Positions 10,514 through 19,727 of a stretch of 64,000 nt of DNA are shown piece after piece. Each line of letters starts with the position of its first letter. Positions within the stretch are counted from its first letter, which is position 1. Source of the stretch: Phyllobacterium pellucidum (GTDB lineage: Bacteria; Pseudomonadota; Alphaproteobacteria; Rhizobiales; Rhizobiaceae); NCBI RefSeq assembly GCF_013327855.1, contig NZ_JABUMX010000001.1, forward strand, positions 868,001 through 932,000, in the 5' to 3' direction. The position numbers and the translations under genes were made by a program. The notes below the pieces were generated by a model. It was not told where the DNA came from, searched no databases, and saw only the letters and a list, made by a program, of their open reading frames with translations.

Positions 10514-11128
10514 TCAACTGAATGGAAAAGCAAGAAATGCCTCCGACGCCTCGGATTTCTCCGAGAGGGCAGCAAGTGCCGGATATTCGCCGGCCGCGAT
10601 CACGTCCGGCAGCATCTCACGGGTAAACCGATAGGCAACGGCGCTGGTAATATCGGCCTGGAGCGGCCGATCTGCGAAGATCCATGGGTCCGCCTGCTGC
10701 ACTTCGGCTTCGAGCAAACGATACGCATCGGCAAGCTGGCCATGCACGCGATCGAGCCAGGGCTGATGCCGCTTTTCCGAAGGGCGCAGGTCATGCTCAT
10801 AGACGATCTGGACGCTCTTTTCGCAGGCGGCGAGCGCGAGGCCGATGATCCGCTGCGAGCGCGTAAAATGCGTGATTTCCGCCGGTGTCAGCCCCAACGC
10901 GGGTTCTGCAATGCGTTCGGCATATTCGAGGATCAGGCACGAATCCATCAGGACGACGCCTTCATCCGTCACGAGCGACGGTGCTTTCACGACCGGATTG
11001 ATCTTCGAAAAGGCCTCGAAGGTTCGGAAAACCGACAGGGACTCATGGGAAAATGGCAGGTTCAGCATTCTCAGTGAAATTGCCACCCGCCGCACATAGG
11101 GCGAATCCAGCATGCCGATCAGTCTCAT
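10514..11128 (-). CDS. glutathione S-transferase family protein
   Basis: The 204-residue protein has an N-terminal thioredoxin-fold domain beginning MRLIGMLDSPYVRRVAISL, with SPYVRR in the position of the GST active-site serine. NPVVKAPSLVTDEGVVLMDSCLIL corresponds to the cis-proline glutathione-binding loop and the D-S pair. An all-helical C-terminal domain follows. A GGGAG lies seven bases before the ATG. It resembles the beta/YfcF-like bacterial GSTs whose substrates are mostly unknown. It is transcribed in the same direction as the flanking genes but separated from them, and is probably a single cytosolic enzyme of detoxification or redox repair. Confidence 0.85.
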   Translation of the reverse strand: MRLIGMLDSPYVRRVAISLRMLNLPFSHESLSVFRTFEAFSKINPVVKAPSLVTDEGVVLMDSCLILEYAERIAEPALGLTPAEITHFTRSQRIIGLALAACEKSVQIVYEHDLRPSEKRHQPWLDRVHGQLADAYRLLEAEVQQADPWIFADRPLQADITSAVAYRFTREMLPDVIAAGEYPALAALSEKSEASEAFLAFPFS

Positions 11129-11176
11129 TTCACCACTCCCGTTATTGTGAAATCATGGGCAAAGCGCCCATCTTCC

Positions 11177-12157
11177 TCAGTCGAAATTGATCCTCTGGTC
11201 CAGCGGCGACAGCGGCTTGACACCTTGAAGCAGCGCCCGCGCCTCCTCTTCGTCGCGCCGAATCTGCTGCATCATCGGCTCGAGACCGTCAAATTTTTCC
11301 TCGCCGCGCAGATAGCCGAAGAAAGAGACGGCGCAGGTTTCGCCGTAAAGATCGTCGCTGAAGTCGAACACATAGGTTTCAAGCAGCGGCTCGCCATCCG
11401 TATCGACGGTCGGCCTGCGGCCGAAGCTGGCGACGCCGTCAAGAAGAGTACCGTCCGCGCGGCGGAAGCGCACCGCATAAATTCCGTGCTTCAAATGGGT
11501 CTCGGGCGGAAGCACCATGTTGGCGGTTGGAAAACCGATTGTGCGCCCAAGCTGCTTGCCGCCGACGACCGTGGCGCGAATGCGGTGCCGGTAGCCAAGG
11601 AGCCCGGCCGCCTCAACTACCTCACCTGCGCCAAACAGATCGCGAATGCGGCTTGAGGAGATCGCATGGCCGCCCTCGTCACGGAAGGCATCGACAAGCG
11701 TGACGTGGAAGCCACGTTCTTCGCCCGCTGCCATTAGGAACGCCGGGCCACCCTGACGGCCCTTGCCGAAATGAAAATCGAAACCGGCAACGATACGGGT
11801 TGCGCCAAGGCCATCAACGAGAATGCGGTCCACAAAGACATCCGCCGTCAATTGCGAGAATTCGCGGGTAAAATTGCATTCGACCACAGCATCGAATCCC
11901 AGCGCTTCGAGGATCGATGCCTTCTCGGCGGCGGGTGTCAGCCGGTCCACCGGCTGGTCCGGCACGAAAACGCTGCGCGGGTGCGGCTCGAAGGTCAATA
12001 CCAGCGATGGCTTGCCCTCGGCACGTGCGGTCTCCAGCGCCCGGCCCAGAACGGCCTGGTGCCCACGGTGCACGCCGTCGAAATTGCCGATGGCGACAAT
12101 GGCGCCCTTCAGTTCATCGGGCAAATGGGACGGATCGTTCAGACGCAGGATCGGCAT
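11177..12157 (-). CDS. ribF: bifunctional riboflavin kinase / FAD synthetase
   Basis: RibF phosphorylates riboflavin to FMN and adenylylates FMN to FAD. The N-terminal nucleotidyltransferase domain shows AIGNFDGVHRGHQ (about residues 22-34) and the SSSRIRDLF motif. The C-terminal flavokinase domain carries GKQLGRTIGFPTANM and ends with the conserved FDGLEPMMQQIRRDEEEAR helix. The 326 residues match the family. It is 9 bases downstream of the HAD-phosphatase gene on the same strand, so the two are probably co-transcribed. In rhizobia this pair commonly lies upstream of ileS and lspA; here a GST and MipA intervene and no lspA is present in the window. Confidence 0.96.
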   Translation of the reverse strand: MPILRLNDPSHLPDELKGAIVAIGNFDGVHRGHQAVLGRALETARAEGKPSLVLTFEPHPRSVFVPDQPVDRLTPAAEKASILEALGFDAVVECNFTREFSQLTADVFVDRILVDGLGATRIVAGFDFHFGKGRQGGPAFLMAAGEERGFHVTLVDAFRDEGGHAISSSRIRDLFGAGEVVEAAGLLGYRHRIRATVVGGKQLGRTIGFPTANMVLPPETHLKHGIYAVRFRRADGTLLDGVASFGRRPTVDTDGEPLLETYVFDFSDDLYGETCAVSFFGYLRGEEKFDGLEPMMQQIRRDEEEARALLQGVKPLSPLDQRINFD

Positions 12158-12166
12158 ATCTTTGTC

Positions 12167-13024
12167 TCACGCCAGGGCGGGCATCGTCGCAACGGGGTTG
12201 CTTCCGTGCTTTGCGAGGAACGCCAGAAGCTTCTCAAGGTCGTGGACACCGCCCATCACATAATCGCCGGCATGAATACCGCCGGAGATATAGAGGGCAT
12301 CTATGCCGAAAAGATCGGCGCCCTTTATATCCGTCAGCATGCCGTCGCCGATGGCAAGAACCCGCGAACGTTCGACCGGGGTGCCGCGCACGTCTTGCGC
12401 CGCGGCAACCGCCGCCTCGTAGATCGGGCGATGCGGCTTTCCTGCGATGAGCGTGCGGCCGCCAAGCTGCCCGTAATCGCGGGCAAGCGCCCCGGCGCAC
12501 CAGATGAGGCGATCGCCGCGCTCGACGACGATATCCGGATTGGCGCAGATGAACGGCAGGTTGCGCGAGCGGAACCGCACCAGCATGTCGGCATAGTCTT
12601 CCGGCGTTTCCGTATCGTCATCGAAGAAACCCGTGCAGACGACGACATCGGCTTCGCGCTCCTCGACCAGTTCCACGTCGAGGCCGTCATAGAGGGTTTC
12701 GTCGCGCTCCGGCCCGAGATGAAACACACGGCGCGGCGCGTTGCGGATCAATTCGCGCGTAACATCGCCCGATGTGACGATCCGGTCATAGGCCGATTCT
12801 GGCACGCCAAGCGCATGGATCTGCTCGGCAACGCCAGCAAAGGGACGCGGCGCATTGGTGATGAGAACCACCGTCAGGCCGGCCTGCCGGGCCCTTCGCA
12901 AGGCGGCCGAGGCGGGTGCGAAGGAATCGACGCCATTGTGCAGGACGCCCCAGACATCACATAGCAGCACGTCGTAGCGATCCATCAATGCATCGAGGCG
13001 CTGCAAATGTATCATGTCGGTCAT
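12167..13024 (-). CDS. HAD-superfamily phosphatase, TIGR01459/NagD-like
   Basis: This class IIA HAD hydrolase has the nucleophile motif LLCDVWGVLHNG near the N-terminus, motif II VLITNAPRP, the lysine motif IAGKPHRPIYEAA, and motif IV IGDGMLTDIKGAD. Together these give the full set for a sugar- or nucleotide-phosphate phosphatase. The ATG at 13024 has AAGGGA at good spacing; a TTG 18 bases upstream is less likely. It precedes ribF by 9 bases. The rhizobial family is annotated as TIGR01459, with no firmly known substrate. Conservation next to ribF hints at phosphorylated flavin or nucleotide metabolites, but that is inference. Confidence 0.88.
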   Translation of the reverse strand: MTDMIHLQRLDALMDRYDVLLCDVWGVLHNGVDSFAPASAALRRARQAGLTVVLITNAPRPFAGVAEQIHALGVPESAYDRIVTSGDVTRELIRNAPRRVFHLGPERDETLYDGLDVELVEEREADVVVCTGFFDDDTETPEDYADMLVRFRSRNLPFICANPDIVVERGDRLIWCAGALARDYGQLGGRTLIAGKPHRPIYEAAVAAAQDVRGTPVERSRVLAIGDGMLTDIKGADLFGIDALYISGGIHAGDYVMGGVHDLEKLLAFLAKHGSNPVATMPALA

Positions 13025-13193
13025 GCCGGTCCCTTCAGGCAAAATACTATGCGACGAGAGTCTTGAGACTGTCTCGATTAGCGGATCGTGCCTGACCTGT
13101 CACGCCGGTTATGTTTGAAAAAGCTCACGTTGTGTCGTTCGTGGTTTCGGCCGGGCACTATCTGCGATTGACACGACCATTGCCTTCGCCTAT

Positions 13194-13223
13194 CAAACAC
13201 ATGAATACGTATTGATATGTTTG
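13194..13223. promoter_or_regulatory. 30-bp palindrome, candidate ArsR/SmtB-type operator
   Basis: This near-perfect dyad pairs 13 of 15 positions around a central AATACGTATT. The core ACATGAATACGTATTGATAT resembles the imperfect ATATGAA..TTCATAT operators of SmtB/CzrA-type zinc sensors. It sits 14 bases before the CDF exporter start, overlapping where its promoter or leader must be. The ArsR-family sensor is encoded as the second gene of the same unit, so autoregulation is likely. Confidence 0.7.
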
Positions 13224-13237
13224 CTTAAGGTTCGATG

Positions 13238-14275
13238 ATGTCACACGATCACGCCGGCCACGATCACACGCCGAAAGTCACTGCGGACAATGAAATGAAA
13301 ACGCTGATCGCATTCGCAATCACGTTCGCGTTCATGATCGTCGAGGTGATAGGCGGCTTCATGTCGGGCTCGCTCGCCTTGATTGCCGATGCCGGCCATA
13401 TGCTGACCGATGCCGGCGCTCTGGCACTCGCCTATTTTGCCTTCCGTTTCGGCCGGCGTGCTGCCGATGAAAAGCGCACTTTCGGCTATTTGCGCTTCGA
13501 GGTCATTGCCGGGTTGATCAACGCCGTTGCCTTGTTCGCCATTCTCTTCTGGATCGCGTATGAGGCAATCGATCGCTTCCGCAATCCCGGCGAAGTCCTG
13601 GCCGGCCCCATGCTGATTGTCGCCACCATCGGCCTCATCGTGAACATGCTCGTTTTCTGGATCCTGACACGCGGCGGCGATACCGAGCATGTCAACATCA
13701 AGGGTGCGGTCCTGCATGTACTCGGCGATCTCCTGGGTTCCGTCGGCACGATCGTCGCCGCCATCGTCATCTATTATACAGACTGGACGCCAATCGACCC
13801 GATCCTCTCCGTCTTCGTCTGCCTGCTGATCCTGCGCAGCGCCTGGGCGCTCCTGCGCAACTCGTTGCATATCCTGCTCGAAGGCGCGCCCGACAATGCC
13901 GCACCTGAAGCCATCGAGCAGTATCTGAAGCAGACGGTTCCGGGACTTGCCGCCGTCCGCCATGTGCACGTCTGGATGATTACCTCGGGCAAGCCGCTGG
14001 CAACGCTGCATGTGCGCCCTGCTCCGGATACCAATCCGCGGCTTCTGGTCAAACAGATCGAAGCCGAACTCATGAAGAAGTTCGAGATATCGCACGCAAC
14101 GATTGCCATCGACTGGCCGGAGGATACAGCGACGGACGATTGCTGCCTTGGCGATGATCTCCAGCAAGGGCACGAACACGACCATTCCGGCCATGCCCAC
14201 GACGAGGCGGATCATGATCACAGTGGTCATGATCATGCCGCGCACGAACACGGACATGAGGGACACAAACATTGA
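13238..14275 (+). CDS. cation diffusion facilitator, probable zinc exporter
   Basis: This CDF protein has six transmembrane segments. The metal-site motifs are HMLTD in TM2 and HVLGD in TM5, the HxxxD pair typical of zinc-selective CDFs. The N-terminus (SHDHAGHDH) and the long C-terminal tail, which repeats HDHSGHDH-like units over about 35 residues, are histidine-rich and should bind metal in the cytoplasm. The second of two adjacent ATGs (13238) is preferred, with AAGG seven bases upstream. The downstream ArsR-type sensor overlaps its stop codon, and a palindromic operator lies upstream. Zinc (or cobalt) efflux driven by protons is the inferred role. Confidence 0.92.
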   Translation: MSHDHAGHDHTPKVTADNEMKTLIAFAITFAFMIVEVIGGFMSGSLALIADAGHMLTDAGALALAYFAFRFGRRAADEKRTFGYLRFEVIAGLINAVALFAILFWIAYEAIDRFRNPGEVLAGPMLIVATIGLIVNMLVFWILTRGGDTEHVNIKGAVLHVLGDLLGSVGTIVAAIVIYYTDWTPIDPILSVFVCLLILRSAWALLRNSLHILLEGAPDNAAPEAIEQYLKQTVPGLAAVRHVHVWMITSGKPLATLHVRPAPDTNPRLLVKQIEAELMKKFEISHATIAIDWPEDTATDDCCLGDDLQQGHEHDHSGHAHDEADHDHSGHDHAAHEHGHEGHKH

Positions 14276-14583
14276 GCTCAACCCCTCCTCTCCCCCCTGA
14301 GCTTACAGTTCTCGCCGAAACCTTTCGTCTCCTTGGTGATCCGACGCGGCTGCGCATACTCCTGTTCTGCCTCGAAGCGCCGCGCTCAGTCGGAGATATC
14401 GCCGCGAGCCTCGACCTATCGCAATCGCTGGTCAGCCATCATCTGCGGCTCTTGCGCGGCGCCCGGCTCGTGCGCGGCAACCGGCAGGCAAAACAGATCT
14501 TCTACGAACTGGCCGACAAGCACGTCAGCGACATGCTCGTCGACATGACGCATCACGTGGACGAAGAAAGCGCTGAGGATTGA
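14272..14583 (+). CDS. ArsR/SmtB-family metal-sensing repressor
   Basis: A 103-residue winged-helix repressor with the recognition helix in SQSLVSHHLRLLRGARLV. The last helix reads DKHVSDMLVDMTHHVDEE and fits the alpha-5 zinc signature DxHx10HxxE of SmtB/CzrA exactly. No alpha-3 cysteine pair (CxC) is present, so this is a zinc/cobalt rather than arsenic or cadmium sensor. It starts with TTG overlapping the TGA of the CDF gene, so the two are translationally coupled. It should release the palindrome at 13194-13223 when zinc is high. Confidence 0.9.
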   Translation: MSSTPPLPPELTVLAETFRLLGDPTRLRILLFCLEAPRSVGDIAASLDLSQSLVSHHLRLLRGARLVRGNRQAKQIFYELADKHVSDMLVDMTHHVDEESAED

Positions 14584-14754
14584 CGCGGTTTGGGGCGCGT
14601 ATTTCCGCCCGACCCACGCACGCTGACTTGCAGCATTGTGTGAATTCCGGCGTCACGTCATGCGCATTTCACATGAATATGCCATAAAGCGGTTTGTAGA
14701 TGGGCCCGGCATCCAAGCATCGCCTCTCCAGGCCATTTTAAATGATGCTTTCCC

Positions 14755-14782
14755 TTGACTCTTCAAACCGATCCCACTATCT
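14755..14782 (+). promoter_or_regulatory. groESL promoter (sigma-70-like -35 and -10)
   Basis: TTGACT at 14755-14760 and CTATCT at 14777-14782 are spaced by 16 bases and lie just upstream of the CIRCE element. The start point would fall close to or within CIRCE, as in other HrcA-controlled groESL operons. No clear RpoH-type promoter was recognised in the upstream 200 bases. Confidence 0.6.
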
Positions 14783-14792
14783 CCGGCCGCAG

Positions 14793-14819
14793 TTAGCACT
14801 CACCCCAAGCGAGTGCTAA
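14793..14819 (+). promoter_or_regulatory. CIRCE element, HrcA operator
   Basis: The sequence is a perfect match to the consensus TTAGCACTC-N9-GAGTGCTAA, 61 bases upstream of the groES start. CIRCE is bound by the repressor HrcA, whose folding depends on GroEL, giving feedback control of the chaperonin. hrcA itself is not in the window. Confidence 0.97.
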
Positions 14820-14880
14820 TACCGCGAATGGCGCTGCCATTCGCGTCATCGTTTTGACACCAACATCAAGGGTTCTAACC

Positions 14881-15177
14881 ATGGCCAAGACCAAGTTCCG
14901 CCCGCTTCATGACCGCGTCGTCGTACGCCGCGTCGAATCCGAAGCAAAGACCGCTGGCGGCATCATCATTCCGGATACTGCCAAGGAAAAGCCGCAGGAA
15001 GGCGAAGTCATCGCCGTAGGCACCGGCGCTCGTGACGAAGCCGGCAAGCTCGTACCGCTCGATGTCAAGGCAGGCGATCTGATCCTGTTCGGCAAGTGGT
15101 CGGGTACGGAAGTAAAGATCGGCGGCGAAGACCTGCTGATCATGAAGGAATCCGACATTCTGGGCATCCTCGGCTAA
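14881..15177 (+). CDS. groES: co-chaperonin GroES
   Basis: The 98-residue protein starts [18 protein letters not shown] and contains the mobile-loop region [20 protein letters not shown] and the C-terminal [13 protein letters not shown]. It forms the heptameric lid of GroEL. The ATG at 14881 follows AAGGG at about 10 bases; nine extra upstream codons are excluded because they fall in the leader after CIRCE. It is co-transcribed with groEL, 63 bases downstream, under CIRCE/HrcA control. Confidence 0.98.
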   Translation: MAKTKFRPLHDRVVVRRVESEAKTAGGIIIPDTAKEKPQEGEVIAVGTGARDEAGKLVPLDVKAGDLILFGKWSGTEVKIGGEDLLIMKESDILGILG

Positions 15178-16884
<1,707 letters not shown>

Positions 16885-16913
16885 GAAGTCCTCATCCAGC
16901 GACATACGGAAAA

Positions 16914-16941
16914 GGCGGGTTTCGACCCGCCTTTTTGTTTT
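16914..16941 (+). terminator. groESL Rho-independent terminator
   Basis: A 7-base perfect stem (16914-16920 with 16925-16931) with a TTCG tetraloop is followed by TTTTTGTTTT. It lies 30 bases after the groEL stop. Confidence 0.93.
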
Positions 16942-17082
16942 GATTTGCGTGTTCTTCAACTTCTGCTCGCGCGGCTCGTTCGTCCGCCGCACTTGTGGCA
17001 CAGCGATTTTTACTCAAGTTTCAAGACGCCGAGAGAATCCTTCTATCGGGGCAGTGCCACCTAATGCGCGTTGAACTTTTCT

Positions 17083-17490
17083 TCACTCAGCCGCCTGGGA
17101 GAAGATCTGCTTTGGCTCCGAACCTTCATGAATGGCATCGAACCGCGCGCGTGCTTCGGCGACCCGCTGTTCGTTGCGGATCGCCCAGTCGCCAAGCGCG
17201 CGGACAGGCACCAGAAGGTCGCGGCCGAGATCGGTAAGTTCGTAGTCGACGCGTGGCGGGATCGTCGGGTAAACCGTACGGGTCACGAAACCATCGCGCT
17301 CGAGTCCGCGCAGCGTGCTCGTCAGCATCTTTTGCGAGATACCATTGATGGTCCGCTTCAACTCATTGAAGCGCATCGATTTATTGCCGAGATAATTGAC
17401 GACGAGAACCGTCCATTTATCGCCGACGCGCGCCAGAATGTGATTAACCGCAGTGCATGCCGAGGTTACCTGAAAGTGATCTGGTTTCAC
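17083..17490 (-). CDS. HxlR-family transcriptional regulator
   Basis: A 135-residue winged-helix protein with the HxlR pattern CTAVNHILARVGDKWTVLVVNYL...MRFNELKRTINGISQKMLTSTLRGLERDGFVTRTVYPTIPPRVDYELT, in which the recognition helix follows ISQKML. The N-terminal cysteine typical of redox-sensing members is present in TSACTAV. The GTG start at 17490 is fixed by an AAGGAGG seven bases upstream; the frame open further upstream lacks a ribosome site. It is divergent from an FMN-reductase gene, the usual partner of this regulator type, with a dyad between them. It probably represses that gene and itself. Confidence 0.9.
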   Translation of the reverse strand: MKPDHFQVTSACTAVNHILARVGDKWTVLVVNYLGNKSMRFNELKRTINGISQKMLTSTLRGLERDGFVTRTVYPTIPPRVDYELTDLGRDLLVPVRALGDWAIRNEQRVAEARARFDAIHEGSEPKQIFSQAAE

Positions 17491-17520
17491 AAAAGTGCCT
17501 CCTTGCGGGGGTTTCGAACA

Positions 17521-17553
17521 GTCACTTATATAGCGCCGGGCACTATTAGTTAC
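17521..17553. promoter_or_regulatory. candidate HxlR operator in the divergent promoter
   Basis: GTCACTTAT (17521-17529) and ATTAGTTAC (17545-17553) form an inverted repeat matching at 7 of 9 positions with a 15-base spacer. They lie in the 89-base gap between the divergent HxlR and FMN-reductase genes. The GTnACT half-site resembles operators known for HxlR/QorR-type repressors. Confidence 0.4.
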
Positions 17554-17579
17554 CATCCCCCCAAGACGAAGGAATTTTT

Positions 17580-18140
17580 ATGTCAAAAGCCAAGATCGCC
17601 GTTATTGTCGGCAGCACCCGTATCGGCCGTTTCGCCGAATTTCCCGCCAAATGGATTGCCGACGTCGCTGCACAGCGCGGAGATGTCGAGGTCCAAATTA
17701 TCGATCTGCTTGACTATCCCATGAATTTCTTCGGCGAAGAACGCACCAGCGACGCCCAGAACGAGACCGCCGAACGCTGGAAGAAGAAGCTGCGCGAATT
17801 CGATGGCTATGTTTTCACGGTCGCCGAATACAACCACGGCCCGACGGCTGTCCTTAAGAACGCCATCGACCTTGGCGATTTCATCCAGAAGCCGGTCGCC
17901 TTTGTCGGTTATGGTGGCGTGGGCGGCGCGCGCGCCATCGAGCATCTGCGCCTCATCTTCGTCGAAATGGGATCGGCTTCGGTAAAGACCGGCGTTCACA
18001 TCGCCTATTCCGAGTATCTGAGCGCCGTCAAGGGCGAGAAGAAGCTCGGCGACTACCCGCATCTCAATGAAGCAGCCACCAGCCAGCTCGACCAGCTCGT
18101 CTGGTGGGCCAACGCCTTGAAGACCGCTCGCGCGGCCTGA
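17580..18140 (+). CDS. NADPH-dependent FMN reductase family oxidoreductase
   Basis: This 186-residue flavodoxin-like protein has the phosphate-binding loop VGSTRIGRF near the N-terminus and the family's AEYNHGPTAVLKNAIDLG motif (variant of the usual PEYN) around residues 82-98. GYGGVGGARAIEHLRLIF follows at the dimer interface. AAGGA lies six bases before the ATG. Members reduce flavins, quinones or azo dyes with NAD(P)H. Divergent placement from the HxlR regulator suggests induction by electrophiles or oxidants. A GST follows in the same direction after a hairpin, which fits a small electrophile-response unit; the substrate is unknown. Confidence 0.88.
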   Translation: MSKAKIAVIVGSTRIGRFAEFPAKWIADVAAQRGDVEVQIIDLLDYPMNFFGEERTSDAQNETAERWKKKLREFDGYVFTVAEYNHGPTAVLKNAIDLGDFIQKPVAFVGYGGVGGARAIEHLRLIFVEMGSASVKTGVHIAYSEYLSAVKGEKKLGDYPHLNEAATSQLDQLVWWANALKTARAA

Positions 18141-18146
18141 TCGCTG

Positions 18147-18177
18147 GGCTGGGCGGTCGAAACGCGATCGCCCAGCC
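18147..18177 (+). other. intercistronic hairpin between the FMN reductase and GST genes
   Basis: A perfect 9-base inverted repeat (18147-18155 and 18169-18177) follows the FMN reductase stop. There is no T tract, so it may stabilise the upstream message or attenuate read-through into the GST gene rather than terminate fully. Confidence 0.5.
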
Positions 18178-18200
18178 GGCAAATCCGGAGGATCATCGTC

Positions 18201-18878
18201 ATGGCGTCGCTCGTTCTGATCAGCCATCTGCTGTGCCCGTATGTCCAGCGTGCTGCAATCGCGCTCGCTGAAAAGGGCGTGCCCTTTGAAAAGATCTATA
18301 TCGACCTTGCAGCGAAACCCGATTGGTTCCTGAAGATATCGCCGCTCGGCAAGGTGCCGCTCCTGCGCGTCCCCCAGGCGGATGGCGGCGAGGCGATTCT
18401 CTTCGAGAGTTCTGTCATTGCTGAATATATCGACGAATCGCAGCCGGGGCCGAAACTTCATCCCGACGACGCGCTGACGCGGGCACGCCACCGCGGCTGG
18501 ATGGAATTTGGTTCATCGATCCTTTCCGACCTCTGGGCGCTGGAGACAACGAAGGATGCTGCGGTTTTCGAAGAGAAGCGCAATGCGATCACTGAAAAGT
18601 TCGGCCGCGTCGAAGAAGTTCTTGGCGACGGTCCCTTCTTTGCGGGTGCTGGCTTCAGCCTCGTCGATGCGGTTTACGCCCCGATTTTCCGCTACTTCGA
18701 TACATTCGACGCGATCGTGGAACTCGGCATTTTCACCGACTACCCGAAGGTGCGGGCATGGCGCGCAGCCCTCGCAGCGCGTCCAAGCGTTCGCGAGGCG
18801 GTAACGCCGGAATATTCGCAGCTGCTGCACGCCTTCCTGCAAAAATATGAAGCGTACATGCTGACGCTGGCGCGCTGA
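18201..18878 (+). CDS. glutathione S-transferase, CPYVQR (omega/DHAR-like) type
   Basis: The N-terminal thioredoxin fold has CPYVQR near residue 12, a cysteine active site as in omega-class and dehydroascorbate-reductase-like GSTs rather than the serine or tyrosine of classical ones. The cis-proline loop GKVPLLRV and the ESSVIAEYIDE motif for glutathione binding are present. A helical C-terminal domain completes 225 residues. GGAGGAT precedes the ATG. The cysteine suggests thiol transfer or deglutathionylation rather than conjugation. It lies downstream of the FMN reductase on the same strand and may be partly co-transcribed. Confidence 0.88.
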   Translation: MASLVLISHLLCPYVQRAAIALAEKGVPFEKIYIDLAAKPDWFLKISPLGKVPLLRVPQADGGEAILFESSVIAEYIDESQPGPKLHPDDALTRARHRGWMEFGSSILSDLWALETTKDAAVFEEKRNAITEKFGRVEEVLGDGPFFAGAGFSLVDAVYAPIFRYFDTFDAIVELGIFTDYPKVRAWRAALAARPSVREAVTPEYSQLLHAFLQKYEAYMLTLAR

Positions 18879-18886
18879 ACGGTCGG

Positions 18887-19249
18887 CTATTTATCCGACC
18901 AGACGGCAAGCTCATATCCGTCCGGGTCGGCGAAGTGAAAGCGTCGGCCTCCGGGAAAGGTAAATACCGGCTTGGTGATCTTGCCACCAGCCTGTTCGAC
19001 CTGTTTGAGTGTGCCTTGAAGATCATCGGCGAAAAGGATGATCAGCGCGCCGCCGGGGCGCGGTTTGCCTTCAGTGGTGAAGCCGCCCTTGAGATGGCCG
19101 TCGGAAAACTCGCAATAGCTCGGACCATAGTCCGTGAATGTCCATCCGAACGCGTCGCCATAGAAGCTGCGCGCCGCGCCAATATCGGTGACATTGAATT
19201 CGACATAGTCGATACATTTGTCTTTGCCTGAACTTGCCATCGTCCTCAT
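18887..19249 (-). CDS. VOC family protein (glyoxalase/bleomycin-resistance fold)
   Basis: A single 120-residue VOC unit with the beta-alpha-beta-beta-beta pattern: CIDYVEFNVTDIGAARSFYGDAFGW at the N-terminus and GGRRFHFADPDGYELAVW at the C-terminus, which carries the conserved DPDGxE motif. Either of two ATGs three codons apart could start it. The first overlaps the stop of the upstream SRPBCC gene as ATGA, and the second has GAGG close by. It is the last gene of an AraC-SRPBCC-VOC series on the minus strand. Such proteins act in detoxification or ring cleavage; the substrate is not evident. Confidence 0.85.
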   Translation of the reverse strand: MRTMASSGKDKCIDYVEFNVTDIGAARSFYGDAFGWTFTDYGPSYCEFSDGHLKGGFTTEGKPRPGGALIILFADDLQGTLKQVEQAGGKITKPVFTFPGGRRFHFADPDGYELAVWSDK

Positions 19250-19656
19250 CCTATAAGTTGCGCTTCGAGCAGGTCCTTCAGCGCTTGAAGATCACGCTTG
19301 ACCCAGGCCGCATCTGCGTTGAATTTTTCGTCATCCATGCCCGGCACGCGAAAAAGCGTAAATATGAGTTCGCTCTCGTCGCCGTTGGGCACCACCCGCA
19401 TGGGGATATAGACCTCGTCCCCGGTCTCCATAACCACCCAATGATCGAGAACCCCGACTTCGTTCTTCGGCGCAAAGCGCAATCGAAGTTTGCCCGCCGG
19501 CCCATCGGCCAGCCATTCATCACCGGATTTCTGCAAGGCCGATGTCAGGCCGGAGGCCCATTGCGGCAGATTTTCCGCAACGCTGACGTAGTCATAAACC
19601 TCCTGCCAATTGCGTCCGATTGAAATCTGAAGGGTCCTTGCTTCATGTGTAGCCAT
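19246..19656 (-). CDS. SRPBCC (START-like) family protein
   Basis: The 136-residue protein opens with RTLQISIGRNWQEVYDYVSVAENLPQWASG, the polyketide-cyclase/START-type strand-helix beginning. It continues with alternating strands (RLRFAPKNEVGVLDHWVV) and a long C-terminal helix (DAAWVKRDLQALKDLLEAQL) that would close the hydrophobic cavity. GGGAGGA lies eight bases before the ATG. Its stop overlaps the VOC gene start, so the two are coupled. These proteins bind small hydrophobic ligands. With the AraC-type gene upstream it forms a small regulator plus ligand-binding module of unknown substrate. Confidence 0.8.
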   Translation of the reverse strand: MATHEARTLQISIGRNWQEVYDYVSVAENLPQWASGLTSALQKSGDEWLADGPAGKLRLRFAPKNEVGVLDHWVVMETGDEVYIPMRVVPNGDESELIFTLFRVPGMDDEKFNADAAWVKRDLQALKDLLEAQLIG

Positions 19657-19727
19657 GGTTGTCCTCCCACATCGCGTACGGCAAGCTTATGCGCCTAACG
19701 ACTTTCTGTCTTGAACAAAACGGCCAC

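Noticed and set aside
13241..14281. 346-codon minus-strand frame opposite the CDF exporter
   Set aside because: It covers exactly the CDF gene, whose transmembrane and His-rich pattern is real; the antisense translation is a shadow.
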